From Planctomycetota bacterium (GTDB lineage: Bacteria; Planctomycetota; Phycisphaerae; UBA1845), in assembly GCA_024275565.1 (NCBI GenBank), contig JAJRYY010000044.1, positions 1 through 34,194 on the forward strand: a stretch of DNA of 34,194 nt, read 5' to 3'. A program made the position numbers and the translations under genes. Positions 8,300 through 17,205 of the stretch are shown here, in pieces. How positions within the stretch are numbered: position 1 is the first letter of the stretch; the number at the start of each line of letters is the position of its first letter. The notes below the pieces were generated by a model that worked only from the letters and a program-made list of their open reading frames with translations, was not told the origin of the DNA and ran no database searches.

Positions 8300-8869
8300 A
8301 TGGATGATGCACTGATAGATACGCTGAAGGAGGTAGCTGACGCGCTGGAGAAGCTGGGAATCGTCTACGCTGTCACCGGATCAGTCGCCAGCAGTTTGCA
8401 CGGCGAGGTTCACTCAACCGTCGATGCAGATCTGATCCTGACCGCCACGCCGGAGATGGCGACTCGGTTATCGCCCCTGCTATCCCCAAGATTTTACGCC
8501 CCGGACGACATGCTCGCCGCCGCAGCTCGAAATCAGACCATGGCCAATGTCGTGGACAACCGTCAGGGCTTGAAGGTCGATTTATCCTTTGTGGGAAGCG
8601 ATTCCTACCTGCAAAGCGTCCTGCGACGTCGCGTGCAGAAACCCATAGGCGACAGTCAGCCAGAGTTCTGGTTCGTGACCGCCGAGGACGTCATCCTGAT
8701 GAAATTGCTCTGGCGAAGGGGTTCTCAGTCCACAAAACAGTGGAACGACGCGCTGGGCGTCGTGAGCGTGATGCAGGCAAAGCTGGACTGGAAATACATG
8801 CTCCAGCAGGCAAGCGCACTAACCATCACCGACGACTTAACCCAATTGCGAAACGAAGGGGGCGTTTGA
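8300..8869 (+). CDS. Nucleotidyltransferase-fold protein (AbiEii/MNT-like)
   Basis: 189 residues from ATG 8300, which has AAAGG 7 bases upstream. The frame is open back to a GTG at 8120 that overlaps the stop of the half-UvrA gene. That would add 60 helical, charged residues and give 249. The core shows pol-beta-like nucleotidyltransferase landmarks: the GS motif in YAVTGSVASSLHG, the metal-binding DxD in STVDADLIL and a third Asp in LKVDLSFVG. Relatives include minimal nucleotidyltransferases and AbiEii-type toxins, many of which transfer nucleotides to RNA or protein in toxin-antitoxin systems. No cognate antitoxin gene is evident, unless the 60-residue upstream stretch is one. The stop is 1 base from the next ATG, so the two are coupled. 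Confidence 0.75.
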   Translation: MDDALIDTLKEVADALEKLGIVYAVTGSVASSLHGEVHSTVDADLILTATPEMATRLSPLLSPRFYAPDDMLAAAARNQTMANVVDNRQGLKVDLSFVGSDSYLQSVLRRRVQKPIGDSQPEFWFVTAEDVILMKLLWRRGSQSTKQWNDALGVVSVMQAKLDWKYMLQQASALTITDDLTQLRNEGGV

Positions 8870-8870
8870 A

Positions 8871-9902
8871 ATGAACAGATCAGGGTCAGTTGAATGTGCG
8901 TTTTGTGGAAATGAGTGCAACATCCAAGTTGAAAATAAGCGGGGTTGTTCCATTTACCAAAATTGTGACTGTGGAACATATGCTCGAACCATTGAGGATC
9001 GGACGCTTATGTTCACCAAGAATGACAGGAGCAACTATGTTGTAAGGAGGAAGATAGGAGCTCTGTTATTTGAGCGCAGGTTGAGAAAACTCCCACCGGT
9101 CCTTTTTTGCGACTCATCTCTCAAAATTGAGGACGATGACCAATATACACTGATGAATTATGATGAGTTGTTAGAGGGTTGGCCCGCGAACTTTGGCGCA
9201 ACGCTAGAGCGGTGTTTCATGAATATTTGCCGCCTGTCACCAAGCCCAGGGTACGAAGTGGTATTCATACCACCTCGCCACAACCAATTCCTGTTTTTTA
9301 CAACCGATGAGAAAGAACTGTTGTATTATCTTAAAGCACTGCACCTTGACGGGTTGATAGACTTCGAACAGCCATACCTAGGTGTAATCAACTATCGCCT
9401 TAACCTGACGCCGAATGGTTGGCTACGGTTTGATGAAATTGAGAGGACAAGCGGGAGCAGAAACAATCCGGCGTTTGTAGCGATGGCGTTTGGGAAAGAT
9501 AAAAAGCGATCTGAATTGAATATCCTGTTTGAAGAAGTGATAAAATTCGCTTGCCAAAGAGTGGGATGGCGAGCAGAGCGATCGGATAGTCCCGAGTACA
9601 ACGATTCAGTAATCGACAAGATACTCTCCATGATTCACGCTGCTCCATTCGTCATCGCTGATTTGAGTGACAATAACCTTGGAGCTTACTACGAAGCTGG
9701 ATTTGCACACGGTTTGAAAAAAGCTGTAATTCTGCTTGTCAAGGAAGGGGTAAAGCCACATTTTGACCTTTCAGGATTCAACCAAATACGCTGGAAGGAT
9801 CATGCGGACCTAAAGGTCAAATTAGAATGGCGGATTGAAAACACAATCGGCAAAGGCCCTCACGAATTCAATAATGACCCTGACTTGGAGGGCGTGAGTT
9901 GA
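8871..9902 (+). CDS. Zinc-ribbon / winged-helix-like / deoxyribosyltransferase-TIR-like protein
   Basis: 343 residues in three parts. The N-terminus is cysteine-rich (C9, C12, C16, C26, C32, C34), like a zinc ribbon. A middle segment (about 145-192) ending [13 protein letters not shown] looks like a winged helix. The C-terminal domain (about 198-320) has AFVAMAFG, an alternating alpha/beta pattern, then [22 protein letters not shown] with E275. That is the layout of the nucleoside 2-deoxyribosyltransferase/TIR-like superfamily, where this Glu acts on the N-glycosidic bond. Similar standalone proteins occur in accessory and defence regions; an NAD- or nucleotide-targeting role is inference. 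By eye the gene is clearly AT-richer than both neighbours, which suggests transfer. It starts 1 base after the nucleotidyltransferase stop. Confidence 0.72.
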   Translation: MNRSGSVECAFCGNECNIQVENKRGCSIYQNCDCGTYARTIEDRTLMFTKNDRSNYVVRRKIGALLFERRLRKLPPVLFCDSSLKIEDDDQYTLMNYDELLEGWPANFGATLERCFMNICRLSPSPGYEVVFIPPRHNQFLFFTTDEKELLYYLKALHLDGLIDFEQPYLGVINYRLNLTPNGWLRFDEIERTSGSRNNPAFVAMAFGKDKKRSELNILFEEVIKFACQRVGWRAERSDSPEYNDSVIDKILSMIHAAPFVIADLSDNNLGAYYEAGFAHGLKKAVILLVKEGVKPHFDLSGFNQIRWKDHADLKVKLEWRIENTIGKGPHEFNNDPDLEGVS

Positions 9903-9951
9903 AATTTCATTATCTTCCAGCATATTTTCAAAACCGAGGAAATATGAAGTC

Positions 9952-11616
9952 GTGAGCAAAGCCCCAAAACGATCTCATAAGCCATCGTCCTCCAAGACGC
10001 CCACAACTGAGGCGAATGGTGTGCGCTGGTTGACCGTCCGCGGTGCCCGGCAGAACAACTTAAAAAACATAGATTTCGCCATCCCACTAGCCCGCTTCGT
10101 CTGCATCACAGGCGTCTCCGGAAGCGGAAAAAGCTCACTCGTCAACGACATCCTTCGCGAGCAGCTTTCGTGTGACCTCAACGGTGCAGAAAAGGTCCGC
10201 CCCGGCCTGCACGACGCGATCGACGGCAAGGAGCACCTCGACAAAATCGTCGACATCGACCAGTCACCCATCGGCCGCACCCCCAGATCCAACCCCGCCA
10301 CATACATCAAAGTCTTCGACCTCATCCGCGAGCTGTACACAAAATCACCAGACGCCAAAGTCCGAGGCTACAAACCCGGACGCTTCAGCTTCAACGTCCC
10401 AACCGGCATCAAAGGCGGCGGACGCTGCGAAGCATGCGAGGGCAACGGGGCAAACAAAATCGAAATGGACTTCCTCGCAGACATCTGGGTATCATGCTCA
10501 GCCTGTCAGGGAAAACGCTTCAGCCGCGAAACCTTACAAATCCTCTTCAAAGGAAAAAGCATCTCAGACGTACTCGATATGGACGTCGGCGAAGCACTCA
10601 TCTATTTCGAAAACGTCCCAAAAATCGCACACATGCTCAAAACCCTCCACGACGTCGGACTCGACTACCTCAAGCTCGGCCAATCCTCAACAACGCTCTC
10701 CGGCGGAGAAGCACAACGCGTAAAACTCGCCAAAGAACTCGTCAAACGAGCCACCGGAAAAACACTATATCTACTGGACGAACCCACCACAGGCCTCCAC
10801 TTCGACGACATCAAAAGACTCCTCACAGTCCTCCACGGATTCGTAGATTCCGGAAACTCCGTCATCGTCATCGAGCACAACATGGACGTCATCAAAACCG
10901 CAGACTGGGTCATAGATCTCGGCCCGGAAGGCGGTGCAGGCGGCGGACGAATCATGGCAGAAGGAACCCCGGAAGACGTCGCAACCGCAAAACTCAGCCA
11001 CACCGGAGCAGCCTTGGCAGACGTCCTCGGAATCACGCGACCAGATTCACAATCGACCATCGCAAGGCAAAGAAGCACCGATAAAACGCACGAGAAATCC
11101 AGCAGTCGATTAGACGCCATCACCGTCGTCGGAGCAGCACAGCACAACCTCAAGAGCATCAACGCAACCATCCCACGCGGAAAAACAAACATCTTCTGCG
11201 GACCATCCGGAAGCGGAAAAACCAGCCTCGCCATCGACACAATCTACGCCGAAGGACAGCGACGCTACGTCGAATCACTCAGCGCATACGCACGACAGTT
11301 CCTCGGCCAGGTCCAGAAACCACGCGTCGAACACGTCCATGGCCTATCACCCGCCATCGCAATCGAACAGAAATCCGCCAGCAGAACACCACGCTCAACC
11401 GTCGGCACGGTCACAGAAATCTACGACTACATGCGCGTCCTATGGGCACGCATCGGCATCCCCCACTGCCCAAAGTGCAACATCCCCACCGGCTCGCAGA
11501 CAAGCGAGGAAATCGTCACGCGCATCCTCAAACTCGGCGAGGGAACGAAAGTCTTAATCCTCGCACCAGTCCAGCGCGCAACCCATGAAGATTGGCCACA
11601 CCTCTTCGAACGCTAA
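9952..11616 (+). CDS. UvrA-like protein, halves II and partial I, ending at an in-frame TAA
   Basis: 554 residues from a GTG start. Residues 22-370 are a complete UvrA second half: Walker A GVSGSGKS (54-61), the [21 protein letters not shown] signature, zinc module CEAC...[15 protein letters not shown] (about 248), [10 protein letters not shown] (about 275) and [26 protein letters not shown] new first half begins about 386, with Walker A GPSGSGKT (about 417) and [20 protein letters not shown]. It stops at codon 555, just before the expected RANGFARIRVDGEV, which continues in the same frame after the TAA. The product would therefore have one complete ATPase half and a fragment. It is probably the front part of a larger protein with 11617-15048. 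It starts 50 bases after the foreign-looking gene. Confidence 0.88.
   Translation: MSKAPKRSHKPSSSKTPTTEANGVRWLTVRGARQNNLKNIDFAIPLARFVCITGVSGSGKSSLVNDILREQLSCDLNGAEKVRPGLHDAIDGKEHLDKIVDIDQSPIGRTPRSNPATYIKVFDLIRELYTKSPDAKVRGYKPGRFSFNVPTGIKGGGRCEACEGNGANKIEMDFLADIWVSCSACQGKRFSRETLQILFKGKSISDVLDMDVGEALIYFENVPKIAHMLKTLHDVGLDYLKLGQSSTTLSGGEAQRVKLAKELVKRATGKTLYLLDEPTTGLHFDDIKRLLTVLHGFVDSGNSVIVIEHNMDVIKTADWVIDLGPEGGAGGGRIMAEGTPEDVATAKLSHTGAALADVLGITRPDSQSTIARQRSTDKTHEKSSSRLDAITVVGAAQHNLKSINATIPRGKTNIFCGPSGSGKTSLAIDTIYAEGQRRYVESLSAYARQFLGQVQKPRVEHVHGLSPAIAIEQKSASRTPRSTVGTVTEIYDYMRVLWARIGIPHCPKCNIPTGSQTSEEIVTRILKLGEGTKVLILAPVQRATHEDWPHLFER
11614..11616 (+). other. In-frame TAA interrupting the II-I-II UvrA-like reading frame
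   Basis: The codons on both sides translate to UvrA-conserved sequence in one frame (HLFER, stop, RANGFARIRVDGEV). A single substitution (for example from TTA, or CGC-CTA-like context) would restore the frame over 1,698 residues. It could be a nonsense mutation, a sequencing or assembly error, or a recoding site. Confidence 0.9.
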
Positions 11617-11715
11617 CGCGCCAACGGCTTCGCCCGCATCCGCGTAGATGGCGAGGTCCACGCTCTCGACGACGCACCAAAGCTCGACACCCGGCGGCGA
11701 CATGTCGTCGAACTC

Positions 11716-14700
11716 GTGGTCGATAGAATCGTCGTCAAATCAAAGCAGCGTTCACGCGTCAACGACAGCGTCGAGCAGGCATTGGCCCTCGGCATGGGAA
11801 CGATCACGGTCCAGGTCGTCGAAGAAAAAACCTCAAAAAAATCCAGAACAAAAAACACCGACCTCCGTTTTTCCCAGCTAAATGCCTGTGAAAAGTGCGG
11901 ACGCAGCTTCGACGAACTAACCCCGCACCACTTCACATTCAACGCACGCATGGGCTGGTGTCCAAGTTGCGAAGGACTCGGCGTCCAGAAGGGAGCAAGT
12001 CCCGCCGCCATCGTCCGCCACCCCAACCGATCCATCCTCGACGGCGCTCTAACCGGCTGGGACCACACCCGGGAAAACCCCTCCCAGACAGCCGCAATGC
12101 ACGCCATCGCCAGACACATCGGCTTCGACGCAGACACCCCATGGTGCGAACTGAGCGAATCACACCAGCTCACCATCCTCCAGGGCTGCGGCGAAGAATG
12201 GATCGAACCGGATATGTCCGATGTCACCGATCACAACCACTGGAAAGGACTGCGATTCCGCTGGAACGGCTTCTTCCCCGCAATCGACCGCGCAACACGC
12301 TCAAGCTGGCATTACCGAAAACTCCTCGAAGAACTCGTCACCGACATACCATGCGACGCATGCGCAGGATCACGACTCAGAAAAGAATCCCGACACGTCA
12401 CCCTCTGCACAAAACCGATCGAAGTCGTCTGCCAGCTCCCATTGATCGACGCACTGTCCTTCTTCAAAAAACTCAAGCTCGATACCCGACAGCGACGCAT
12501 CGCCGGCGAACTCCTCAACGAAATCACATCCCGACTCAAATTCCTCGTCGACGTCGGACTGCATTACATCACCCTCCACCGATCAGCCCCAACCCTCTCA
12601 GGCGGAGAATCACAACGCATCCGCCTCGCATCACAAATCGGCAGCGGACTCACCGGCGTCCTATACATCCTCGACGAACCAACCATAGGCCTCCACCCAC
12701 GAGACACCCACCGCCTCCTCAACGCAATCAACAGGCTCCGCGACCTCGGCAACACCTTGATCGTCGTAGAACACGACCGCGAACTCATCGACGGAGCAGA
12801 CAACGTCTTCGACTTCGGACCAGGCAGCGGCATCGAAGGTGGCGAAATCACAGCCGTGGCAACCCCGAAAACACTACGCACAAAGCGTGCATCCCTCACC
12901 GGACGATACCTCTCCGGCAGGGAGGCAATCCCCGTCCCCACAAATCGGCGGGAAGTTTCATCCGACACCACCGATTGGCCGTCCGAAAAATCGCTCATCA
13001 TCAAAGGCGCCCGACACCACAACCTCCGCGAGATCGACGTCGCATTCCCGCTCAGTCGATTCATCGCAGTCACAGGCGTCTCAGGCAGCGGAAAAAGCTC
13101 ACTCATCACCGACACCCTCTACGCATCCCTCGCAGCAAGCCTACACAGAGCACGCACCATCGCCGGCGGACACGAACGCATCATCGGCGGCGAAAACATC
13201 GACAAAGTCATCAACGTCGACCAGTCACCCATCGGCAACAGCCCATCAAGCAACCCCGCAACCTACACAGGCCTCTTCGACCTCGTCCGAGAACTCTACG
13301 CAAAACTCCCGGACGCAAAGGTCCGGGGATACACCATCAACCGATTCAGCTTCAACAGACCCGGCGGACGCTGCGAAGCCTGCTCCGGCATGGGCCAACA
13401 GTGCATAGAAATGCACTTCCTCCCAGACGTCTGGATCCAGTGCGAATCCTGCGGCGGAACGCGATACATCGCAGACACCCTCGACGTCAAATTCAAAGGC
13501 CAGTCCATCGCCGACGTCCTTCGATCACGCGTCAGCGACGCACGACGACATTTCGAGCCAATCCCGAAAATACACCGCATGCTCGAAATGCTCGAAGACG
13601 TAGGCCTCGGATACGTCCAGCTCGGTCAGTCCGCACCAACACTCTCCGGCGGAGAAGCACAACGCGTCAAACTCGCAGGAGAGCTCGGAAGACCACAAAC
13701 CGGAAAAACACTATACATACTGGACGAACCGACCACAGGACTCCACTTCGACGACCTCAGGAAACTCCTCAACGTCCTCCACCGACTCGTCGACCTCGGC
13801 AACACCGTCATCTGCATCGAACACAACCTCGACGTCATCAAAACCGCCGACTGGGTCATAGACATGGGCCCGGAAGCAGGAGCAGACGGCGGACTTGTCC
13901 TCGCAACCGGAACCCCGGAAACCGTCGCCTCCTGCAAACCATCACACACCGGAGCAGCCCTCAAACCCATCCTGGCAGAAGGCCCACACGCAGACCGCGA
14001 AACCTTCGACCCGCAGCGACAAAAAACAATCGAAAAGGAAATCGCAAAACCCATCCGCCTCGACGACGCAGGCGTCTCCACCAAAATGCCCTGGGACCTC
14101 GACGGTCGCAAGTGGCACACCGAAGGCCGCGTCGATCGCAAAGGCCAAAAAATCGCATGGGATTCCGGCGTCCTCGAATGGCTGGTCGACACCATCGAAG
14201 ACCTCGGCGACTTCGCAGCCACTGACTGGAACGACCGCGCACGCGTCGAAATCCGCGCCCCAAAAACACTCTCTCCCATGTGGTTCGCACATTTCAGAAC
14301 CGGCGGATCAGACCTGCTGGACATAAGTCTACGCACCCCCGCCCGACACTTCGACAACAAAACCGTCGTCAAAGCGCTCAAGGTCAAGACGCTCGACAAA
14401 CGAGAAGATCTCAAAATCTACGGATCACAACCACGCGTAAAACTCCGGGCAGCCGGTCGCGAATACGACGACATCCGCATCCTCCTCCGCGACTTCGAGG
14501 ACGTGAACAAAAAGGACTTCCGCGACTTCCTCCACAAAGCAGCCGACGCATACCTCCACATGGTAAAAGGACACCAGTCCGACCCCGTCAAAGGGCAGCC
14601 CTGGAAAGCAGACGGCCGGAAATGGCACCTCTCGCAAAAGAGCATCAACGCCAACCACATCATCGAGTGGAAACCGCAACTGCTTCTTGAGTTCATTGGC

Positions 14701-15048
14701 AGACTCTCCAGGCTCGCCCCCGACATCACATTCGACTGGACCGGCAAGGTCGGCGTGGGCTTGAAACGTGGATCGCCGAAGATCGGAATCGGCAAGATCG
14801 TCACCAACATGGGGTATGGCCTGCGTATCGAAATCGCCGTGCTAAAGAATCACTTTACGCCGCTACAGGTCAATCGCCTCGGCGACGACGTCAGAATTCG
14901 ATCCCTCGTCACAAAAGACTATGTAGATTTTCGTCTGAAATCTCTGACACAAAACGACACCGAGCAACTAGCGGCAATCCTCACCGCCACAGCCGACAAA
15001 ACATCGGACGATGAAGCATCAGAACACGACCGCGAAGAGGTAGCGTAG
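11716..15048 (+). CDS. UvrA-like protein, rest of half I, half II and a C-terminal domain
   Basis: The homologous sequence starts directly after the TAA (11617); the first usable start I see in frame is GTG 11716, giving 1,110 residues. Numbered over the whole frame from 9952, half I continues with the CEKC...CPSC zinc module, LSGGESQRIRLASQIGSG (about 882) and ILDEPTIGLHPRD. The next half II has Walker A GVSGSGKS (about 1042), CEAC...[19 protein letters not shown] (about 1230) and [13 protein letters not shown]. Residues about 1370-1698 are not part of canonical UvrA. They contain a repeated motif, WDLDGRKWHTEG and WKADGRKWHLSQ, each followed by W and a Leu-rich helix, suggesting a duplicated domain. 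Without half I's Walker A this product alone could not form both ATP sites. Confidence 0.85.
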   Translation: MVDRIVVKSKQRSRVNDSVEQALALGMGTITVQVVEEKTSKKSRTKNTDLRFSQLNACEKCGRSFDELTPHHFTFNARMGWCPSCEGLGVQKGASPAAIVRHPNRSILDGALTGWDHTRENPSQTAAMHAIARHIGFDADTPWCELSESHQLTILQGCGEEWIEPDMSDVTDHNHWKGLRFRWNGFFPAIDRATRSSWHYRKLLEELVTDIPCDACAGSRLRKESRHVTLCTKPIEVVCQLPLIDALSFFKKLKLDTRQRRIAGELLNEITSRLKFLVDVGLHYITLHRSAPTLSGGESQRIRLASQIGSGLTGVLYILDEPTIGLHPRDTHRLLNAINRLRDLGNTLIVVEHDRELIDGADNVFDFGPGSGIEGGEITAVATPKTLRTKRASLTGRYLSGREAIPVPTNRREVSSDTTDWPSEKSLIIKGARHHNLREIDVAFPLSRFIAVTGVSGSGKSSLITDTLYASLAASLHRARTIAGGHERIIGGENIDKVINVDQSPIGNSPSSNPATYTGLFDLVRELYAKLPDAKVRGYTINRFSFNRPGGRCEACSGMGQQCIEMHFLPDVWIQCESCGGTRYIADTLDVKFKGQSIADVLRSRVSDARRHFEPIPKIHRMLEMLEDVGLGYVQLGQSAPTLSGGEAQRVKLAGELGRPQTGKTLYILDEPTTGLHFDDLRKLLNVLHRLVDLGNTVICIEHNLDVIKTADWVIDMGPEAGADGGLVLATGTPETVASCKPSHTGAALKPILAEGPHADRETFDPQRQKTIEKEIAKPIRLDDAGVSTKMPWDLDGRKWHTEGRVDRKGQKIAWDSGVLEWLVDTIEDLGDFAATDWNDRARVEIRAPKTLSPMWFAHFRTGGSDLLDISLRTPARHFDNKTVVKALKVKTLDKREDLKIYGSQPRVKLRAAGREYDDIRILLRDFEDVNKKDFRDFLHKAADAYLHMVKGHQSDPVKGQPWKADGRKWHLSQKSINANHIIEWKPQLLLEFIGRLSRLAPDITFDWTGKVGVGLKRGSPKIGIGKIVTNMGYGLRIEIAVLKNHFTPLQVNRLGDDVRIRSLVTKDYVDFRLKSLTQNDTEQLAAILTATADKTSDDEASEHDREEVA
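14080..15045 (+). other. Unassigned C-terminal domain on the UvrA-like protein, internally duplicated
   Basis: About 320 residues beyond the last UvrA half. Two copies of a W-x2-DGRKWH motif, about 160 residues apart, each precede an amphipathic helix (VLEWLVDTIEDL; LLLEFIGRLSRL). I cannot match it to a named domain. Confidence 0.6.
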
Positions 15049-15112
15049 ATTTTCAAATACTAGACAGATTTATAGTTTTCTATACAGAATTATAAACTTT
15101 TCGGATTTCGCC

Positions 15113-15952
15113 ATGACGCAACTCATCCCAAATCGCCTCCTTTTCGACTTCGAATTCCCATTGGCCTATCGAAAAACACCGCCCAGAATCGACGGAAAAC
15201 TCACTGGATGGTCCGATAACGAAGTCCTGCCCCCCCTCATGACCCTTGAGGACGCTTCACCATTCGCCGACGTCTGGTCCTGCTGGAACGACCAGGGCCT
15301 ATACATCGCCTGCCGCATCGAGGGCAAGCGAACGCCATTAAAGTGTGACCCGAAAACCTACTGGAAGGGCGATAACCTGCGTTTTTGCGTAGATATGCGC
15401 GATTCTCGCCGCAACAAACGCGCCTCGCGCTACTGTCAGCAGTTCTTTTTCATGCCCCTCGGCGGCGGAAAATCGGGGGGGGAGGCTGTTGGGGGATCGG
15501 TGAAGATTCACCGCGCTAGGGAACATGCCCCACTTTTTGCCTCAGAATCGCTCCTGAGCGTAGCAGGGATGAGTAAGGATTACGCCAGATCAGGTCCGGT
15601 AAAACGCGGGGTGGGGCAGGATTCTGCCAGCACGGGGTCGGTAAAACGCGGGGCTGGGCAGGAACACTTCGCTGGGGTTGGGCAGGGATACTCGGCTGGG
15701 GTTGGGCAGGAACACTTGTCGGCGGGTTCGATCGTTCGTGTGGCGGCTGATGTATCTCAGAAGAAGTACTCCCTCGAAGCCCACATCCCGACGGACTGTC
15801 TGGCGGGTTTTGACCCCGATCAGCACCCTCGGATCGGGTTCTACTACATGCTCGAAGATCGCGATCATGGTCAGCAGTATCTTACGGTGGGGGATGACCT
15901 GAACTGGCACATCGATCCTTCGATGTGGCCGACGGCTGTTCTGGCCCGATAA
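15113..15952 (+). CDS. CBM9-like carbohydrate-binding-fold protein
   Basis: 279 residues. The opening FDFEFPLAYRKTPPRIDGKLTGWSD, then FADVWSCWNDQGLYIACRIEGK and GDNLRFCVDMRD, is typical of carbohydrate-family-9-like (DOMON-related) beta-sandwich domains; the second part resumes with YSLEAHIPTDCLAGFDP and IGFYYMLEDRDHG. No signal peptide is visible, so it may be cytoplasmic despite a fold usually found outside. Between the two halves (about residues 160-205) lies a Gly/Gln-rich low-complexity insert made from tandem repeats. The AT-rich gap of 64 bp upstream may hold its promoter. The 3' end is partly duplicated downstream. Confidence 0.65.
   Translation: MTQLIPNRLLFDFEFPLAYRKTPPRIDGKLTGWSDNEVLPPLMTLEDASPFADVWSCWNDQGLYIACRIEGKRTPLKCDPKTYWKGDNLRFCVDMRDSRRNKRASRYCQQFFFMPLGGGKSGGEAVGGSVKIHRAREHAPLFASESLLSVAGMSKDYARSGPVKRGVGQDSASTGSVKRGAGQEHFAGVGQGYSAGVGQEHLSAGSIVRVAADVSQKKYSLEAHIPTDCLAGFDPDQHPRIGFYYMLEDRDHGQQYLTVGDDLNWHIDPSMWPTAVLAR
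15597..15718 (+). repeat. In-frame tandem repeats in the CBM9-like gene
   Basis: CGGTAAAACGCGGGG recurs after 42 bp (15597 and 15639). GCTGGGGTTGGGCAGG recurs after 24 bp (15671 and 15695). All periods are multiples of 3 and encode a VKRGxGQ / AGVGQ linker. Confidence 0.85.
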
Positions 15953-16020
15953 GTCCTTGGCTTGTCGCGGATCATGTACCTGGCCTTCCATGTGGCCGGT
16001 GGCTGTTCTGACCCGATAAG
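15917..16020 (+). repeat. Duplicated 3' end of the CBM9-like gene (37 bp x 2)
   Basis: 15917-15953, which includes the stop codon, recurs at 15984-16020 with 33 of 37 bases identical by my count. Both end CCCGATAAG. The second copy lies 67 bp downstream and is noncoding. Confidence 0.8.
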
Positions 16021-16134
16021 GCGCTTCCTGCCGGCGTTTCATCCGAGACCCATAACGTACTCGCCCTGACAACGCCATGAAGTATTCTCCTGATTGTACC
16101 GACGTAAAATGCGGGCAAAGACAATACCAGCGTG

Positions 16135-16190
16135 GCCGCATCAGTGGTGCCGCATCAGTGGTGCCGCACCAGCATAACCGCACCAGTGGA
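16135..16190 (+). repeat. 14-bp tandem repeat, 4 units
   Basis: Two identical GCCGCATCAGTGGT units are followed by GCCGCACCAGCATA and ACCGCACCAGTGGA. It is intergenic, and its period is not a multiple of 3. It lies in the 270-bp gap before the PilZ gene. Confidence 0.9.
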
Positions 16191-16222
16191 GCCGCTCGTA
16201 ACCGTTTCGGATCGGGACCTAT

Positions 16223-16978
16223 TTGACCTCGAAGACTGCCGACAACAAAACCGATGTCGTACTTGATGACCTGTGTGCTCGGAACGCATCGGTCGAGCTT
16301 CATCATATCAGCAGGCGAGACGAGCTTACTGTTGCCCGGACCAGGCTGCTGGGTATGGACGAGAATGTTCTGTATCTGGACAAGCCCCAGTCGATTGGAA
16401 AGAAGATCCACTTTCGCAAGGGGCAGCGTATATCGGTCAACACGCTTGTGAATGGGGTACGGTTGCGATTTGAGACGGAAGTTGTCGATCCCTCCTGCAA
16501 AATCGAACTCAATGAAAATGTTCGTGTTCGGGGACTGACACTTACGCGACCGGTGAAGATCATTGACGGTCAGCGCCGGAACGATTATCGGGCGTCTACA
16601 GTCTGTTTCGATACGATCGTGGTTTCCGTCCATGTAGCCGGTCGGTTGGCTCCGAATGCAAGTTCCATCGATGCGTCCCGGTTCACAGGTCGTATGGTTA
16701 ATCTCTCTCGGGGTGGACTTCTCATCAAGGTCGACAGAGAGGAGCGTCAGGAATATGCCTATGGCAAGCAGTATTTCGCCTCTTTTGTTCTGCCCGACGA
16801 CGATAAAGAGCTTACATTCTGGGTGGAGCTTCGCCATCATCGCACGATTCTGGAGGGTGAAGCTGATCTTCTGGGGATGAAATTTTTCCAATGGCCTCGG
16901 GACGGGTACAATCGAAAACAGGCGGCGACTGGTCGATTTATCGTGGAGGTGCAACGCCGTGGGTTGCGCAATCGATGA
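16223..16978 (+). CDS. YcgR-like PilZ-domain protein
   Basis: 251 residues from a TTG start with GGGA about 5 bases upstream. An N-terminal YcgR-type domain (about 20-108, with FRKGQRISVNTLVNGVRLRFETEV) is followed by a PilZ domain. The c-di-GMP-binding elements are present: RxxxR as R119-N-D-Y-R123 and (D/N)xSxxG as N160-L-S-R-G-G165. YcgR-type proteins bind c-di-GMP and act as flagellar brakes or regulators of surface behaviour. A flagellin gene is present in the window but 14 kb away, so a motility role is only suggested. The downstream gene is unrelated. Confidence 0.8.
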   Translation: MTSKTADNKTDVVLDDLCARNASVELHHISRRDELTVARTRLLGMDENVLYLDKPQSIGKKIHFRKGQRISVNTLVNGVRLRFETEVVDPSCKIELNENVRVRGLTLTRPVKIIDGQRRNDYRASTVCFDTIVVSVHVAGRLAPNASSIDASRFTGRMVNLSRGGLLIKVDREERQEYAYGKQYFASFVLPDDDKELTFWVELRHHRTILEGEADLLGMKFFQWPRDGYNRKQAATGRFIVEVQRRGLRNR

Positions 16979-17052
16979 GTGTGCTTTGAGTGCTTGGCGT
17001 TTCGCAATTGATTTGTGCGGTGTTGTGGGATTGTTTGGTTTATCTTCGGGTT

Positions 17053-17074
17053 CCCCACCTCTGAAGAGGTGGGG
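17053..17074. repeat. Perfect 10-bp inverted repeat (possible dispersed element or terminator)
   Basis: CCCCACCTCT-GA-AGAGGTGGGG, flanked by GGTT and CACACGCC. The tiny spacer implies a 9-bp stem with a TGAA loop. There is no T-run. It lies in the gap between the PilZ gene and the DUF1501 gene and resembles a dispersed intergenic palindrome more than a dedicated terminator. Confidence 0.5.
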
Positions 17075-17205
17075 CACACGCCACCCAAGTTGTAGAGGAG
17101 AGGCGCCCATGTGATGGAGGTGTGGCGCTATGTGGCGTGGGTGGGGTGCTTTCGCTGGTGTTTTTTCGTGGATGCAATAATTGCCCGTGTGCTGCGTTTT
17201 GCGTT

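Noticed and set aside
8120..9902. Calling the inserted pair a CBASS or Thoeris system
   Set aside because: No cyclic-oligonucleotide-synthase signature, Cap effector or ThsA-like partner is visible; only fold-level resemblance exists.
11895..14225. 776-residue plus-strand open frame
   Set aside because: It is an out-of-frame shadow of the UvrA-like gene, extremely rich in Arg/His/Pro because of the host gene's codon pattern.
15590..17110. 506-residue minus-strand open frame
   Set aside because: It runs antisense across the CBM9-like gene end, the 14-bp repeat and the whole PilZ gene, and has no protein-family features.
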